Below are positions 62,025 through 64,000 of a DNA stretch of 64,000 nt, piece by piece; positions within the stretch are counted from its first letter, which is position 1; each line of letters opens with the position of its first letter. The notes below the pieces were generated by a model. That model saw only the letters and a program-made list of their open reading frames with translations, made no database searches and was not told where the DNA came from. Position numbers and translations under genes: made by a program. The stretch comes from Acidobacteria bacterium UBA2990 (GTDB lineage: Bacteria; Acidobacteriota; Vicinamibacteria; Vicinamibacterales; UBA8438). The stretch lies in the NCBI GenBank assembly GCA_002347025.1, contig DEAE01000010.1:1-64000 (forward strand), given 5' to 3'.

Positions 62025-62945
62025 ATGGAAGTTTTTGTGCCGATGGATGAAGCCCTGACAAGGGCGCTTCAGAGAATCGAGCAATCCGTTTCCCTTGAAG
62101 AGCAAGATTGGGAGGCGCTGACTGCAGGGTCAGACCTGATTTCTGTTGGGTTGGCTGCTGATGAAGCTCGACGCCGTCATCACGGTGATCGGGTCACCTT
62201 TGTGCAGGTTGTAGAGGTGCCACTCGATAACGCCGAGGCGTCAGATCCGATTCCGGAACAAGCTGGAGAGGTTCGACTGGTCGGTCGCCCTGAGACAGTG
62301 TCCCAGACAATCAAGGCTGTCAAAGCCTTAGCGGATTGGGCCGGTGTGGTGCCCGTTACGGGGTTTGCGCTTGAAGACCTGTTAGATCTTTGCGGGAATA
62401 AATCTGAAAAACTTGAAAGATTACTCCAGCAATTGCGCCAGGCTGGACTGGCGATGGTATCTAGAGTTGCGTTCGATGCACTTGGCAAGCCAGAGCCGAT
62501 CCTGGCAGCGCTGAGAGCCGGTGGAATGGATGTAGCCAGTCTTTGTGTGGATTCTCCATCAGGTGCAACCTTTCGGGAGGCGTTGCTTGAGGTAGCCTCG
62601 TGGAAGAGAGTTGGAACCGTATTTCGGAGCCTCGCACCGCTGGCTAGGATGGACCCGGATCTGCCTTCTACCGGATACGGTGACTTACGGAGGGTTGCAC
62701 TTGCGCGACTCCTAGTTGACAATATCGGCTCAATTCAGGTTGACTGGGCGCGGCACGGTTCGAAGTTGTCCCAAGTGGCGTTGACCTTCGGTGCCGACGA
62801 CGTGGACGCAGTTTCAGCGGTTGCTTCCAGTGATCAAGGATGGCGCCGTTCGCCGAGGGAAGAGATTCTGCGGAACATTGCCGCAGCCGGGCTTACTGCG
62901 ATCAGAAGAAATGGTGGCTTCGAAGAGGTAGCTGATGAGGGTTGA
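62025..62945 (+). CDS. MqnE/MqnC-like protein lacking the radical SAM cysteines
   Basis: A 306-residue protein that resembles the radical SAM enzymes of the futalosine menaquinone route. The start of the fold (residues about 22-60) and the C-terminal region (GYGDLRRVALARLLVDNIGS at 217-236 and VALTFGADDVDAV at 251-263) match MqnE-type sequences. The place where the CxxxCxxC cluster motif is expected, after VTFVQVVEV near residue 65, has no Cys; the only Cys are 123 and 174. It therefore cannot bind the usual cluster and is probably a non-catalytic relative. It sits directly before mqnA and mqnC. ATG 62043 is an alternative start. Confidence 0.8.
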   Translation: MEVFVPMDEALTRALQRIEQSVSLEEQDWEALTAGSDLISVGLAADEARRRHHGDRVTFVQVVEVPLDNAEASDPIPEQAGEVRLVGRPETVSQTIKAVKALADWAGVVPVTGFALEDLLDLCGNKSEKLERLLQQLRQAGLAMVSRVAFDALGKPEPILAALRAGGMDVASLCVDSPSGATFREALLEVASWKRVGTVFRSLAPLARMDPDLPSTGYGDLRRVALARLLVDNIGSIQVDWARHGSKLSQVALTFGADDVDAVSAVASSDQGWRRSPREEILRNIAAAGLTAIRRNGGFEEVADEG

Positions 62946-62988
62946 ATCTCTTAACCCTTGACGATTGGAACGGGAGTTTCATCAGGTC

Positions 62989-63783
62989 ATGAGTGTAGTG
63001 CGCGTCTCCGCGGTTGAATACCTAAACGCCAAACCGCTTGTACATGGTTTGGACAGCCGGAATGATCTTTTTGATCTTCGTTATGATGTTCCAGCTCGGT
63101 GTGCCGCTCAATTACATGATCGTTCGGTGGAACTTGGTTTGATTCCATCTATCGAATATCTCGAAAACCCCGACTATCGTATCGTCCCAGATCTTGCAGT
63201 GGCTTCCGATGGCGATGTGGCCTCTGTCGCTTTGTTCACGACCCGTCCTGTCACTTCCTTGCGCTCGATCGCGGTCGATAGTAATTCTCGGACCTCGAGT
63301 ATGCTTCTCCGGATTTTGTGTGCGGAGTCGTGGGAAATTGAACCGAAGTTTGTGAAGCTGAGGCCAGACTTGCCTGTGATGTTGAAACGGTGCGATGCGG
63401 CCCTCTTAATTGGCGACCCTGCTTTATTTCTTGATTATGAGAGGCAGGGTCTTGAGAAAGTGGATCTGGGAGACGAATGGTCGGCACTGACTTCGTTGCC
63501 TTTCGTGTGGGCGACCTGGGTGGGAAGAAGTGGCATGCTAGCTGATGAGCACATCCAGGCGCTTCAGGGTGCGCGTAATGGTGGCAGTCAGTCGATAGAT
63601 CAAATTGTGGCAGATCATTGCTCTAATTACGATGAGGAGCAGCAAGAAGTCGCTCGGGAATATCTTCGCAAGAACGTATCATTTGGCCTCGATGATAGGG
63701 CGCTATCTGGACTCAAGAAATTTTTTGAATACGCACACGAACTCCGACTGGTTCAAACCAGCGCTGACCTCCGGTTCTTTTGA
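62989..63783 (+). CDS. mqnA: Chorismate dehydratase MqnA
   Basis: First enzyme of the futalosine pathway to menaquinone, converting chorismate to 3-enolpyruvyl-benzoate. ATG 62989 gives a 264-residue product opening VRVSAVEYLNAKPLVHGLD, followed by LGLIPSIEYLENPDYRIVPD, the Ser/Arg-rich VDSNSRTSSMLLRIL, CDAALLIGDPAL and LTSLPFVWATWVGRSG. This matches the periplasmic-binding-like MqnA fold. The menaquinone route suggests anaerobic or microaerobic respiration. It is followed after about a dozen bases by mqnC. Confidence 0.92.
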   Translation: MSVVRVSAVEYLNAKPLVHGLDSRNDLFDLRYDVPARCAAQLHDRSVELGLIPSIEYLENPDYRIVPDLAVASDGDVASVALFTTRPVTSLRSIAVDSNSRTSSMLLRILCAESWEIEPKFVKLRPDLPVMLKRCDAALLIGDPALFLDYERQGLEKVDLGDEWSALTSLPFVWATWVGRSGMLADEHIQALQGARNGGSQSIDQIVADHCSNYDEEQQEVAREYLRKNVSFGLDDRALSGLKKFFEYAHELRLVQTSADLRFF

Positions 63784-63795
63784 GAGACCGGAACG

Positions 63796-64000
63796 ATGAG
63801 TGTCTCGTCTATTTCGGACCGTGTGCTGGCTGGGACGCGACTTGATCGCGACGAAGCACTTGAGCTCTACCTAGATTGCTCGACGAGTCAGTTAGGTCGT
63901 CTAGCCGGGGCTGTTCGAGCACGGAGACATCCAGCCGGACTCGTAACCTACATCATTGATCGCAACGTCAATTACACTAATGTTTGCATCGCTCGTTGTG
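63796..64000 (+). CDS. mqnC: Cyclic dehypoxanthinyl futalosine synthase MqnC, N-terminal part (3' end outside window)
   Basis: Radical SAM enzyme that cyclises dehypoxanthinyl futalosine in menaquinone synthesis. Only 68 residues lie in the window. They include SVSSISDRVLAGTRLDRDEA and VTYIIDRNVNYTNVCIARC, with C64 and C68 of the CxxxCxxC motif; the third Cys would be the next few residues beyond the edge. The DRNxNYTNVC form favours MqnC over MqnE. ATG 63796 follows the mqnA stop by 12 bases. Confidence 0.9.
   Translation, partial: MSVSSISDRVLAGTRLDRDEALELYLDCSTSQLGRLAGAVRARRHPAGLVTYIIDRNVNYTNVCIARC

Noticed and set aside
62180..62722. 180-codon minus-strand frame inside the MqnE-like gene
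   Set aside because: The + strand product shows recognisable family sequence and the antisense product looks random and Ser/Arg-rich.
1..64000. CRISPR arrays, insertion sequences, prophage, rRNA or tRNA genes
   Set aside because: No direct repeat series, transposase, integrase, phage gene or recognisable RNA gene was found; the IstB-like ATPase at 38 kb has no transposase partner.

Overview
This 64 kb window is a chromosomal segment of a Gram-negative bacterium, most likely an Acidobacteriota of the Vicinamibacteria type. The evidence is an Acidobacteria-type VWFA-related secreted protein, several small conserved proteins I associate with that phylum, an outer membrane and lipid A gene set (bamA, ompH/skp, lpxA, lpxI, lolC/E, lolD, lnt), futalosine-pathway menaquinone genes (mqnA, mqnC), and dnaK-dnaJ paired with an HspR-like repressor. 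Coding density is high and almost everything is on the + strand. I see no phage, insertion sequence, CRISPR array, rRNA or tRNA.

Layout. 1-5 kb: the end of uvrA, efp, a membrane protein, a minus-strand CDP-alcohol phosphatidyltransferase with a coupled small membrane protein, and uvrC. 5-13.4 kb: a packed run of M50 protease, trpS, scpA, scpB, an rluB-like pseudouridine synthase and cmk, then rpsA with its own strong promoter and long leader, an HU/IHF gene and a HIT hydrolase. 13.5-24 kb: the VWFA protein, a stand-alone B12-binding mutase subunit, a response regulator, valS, birA, coaX, a helical unknown and an RlmD/TrmA-type methyltransferase that has lost Fe-S cysteines. 24.3-27 kb: minus-strand argS and mobA, with a V4R-like gene diverging from mobA.

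27.7-34 kb: a membrane and envelope run of nfeD-type protease, slipin, SPOR protein, lnt and plsY, closed by a clear terminator, then prfB, which needs a programmed +1 frameshift. 34-40 kb: dnaK, dnaJ, an hspR-like gene, a DnaC-like loader and a hemW-like gene. 40-48 kb: two tandem paralogous exported proteins, an outer membrane barrel protein, meaB, mtnP, a PfkB kinase, a cluster of small membrane proteins including VanZ, and an enoyl-CoA hydratase. 47.6-55 kb: ribH, nusB, lysS, lolC/E, lolD and clpC. 55-62 kb: bamA, ompH, a fused fabZ-lpxA, lpxI and a Gfo/Idh dehydrogenase, an outer membrane and lipid A block without lpxD or lpxB. 62-64 kb: a radical-SAM-like protein without its Fe-S cysteines, mqnA, and the start of mqnC.

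The observations most worth following are the MqnE/MqnC-like pseudoenzyme next to mqnA and mqnC, the FabZ-LpxA fusion followed by lpxI and a possible GnnA-like dehydrogenase, the RF2 frameshift site with a degenerate Shine-Dalgarno stimulator, the palindrome across the dnaK promoter, and the tandem exported paralogs. All family names come from recognising motifs by eye; no database search was run.
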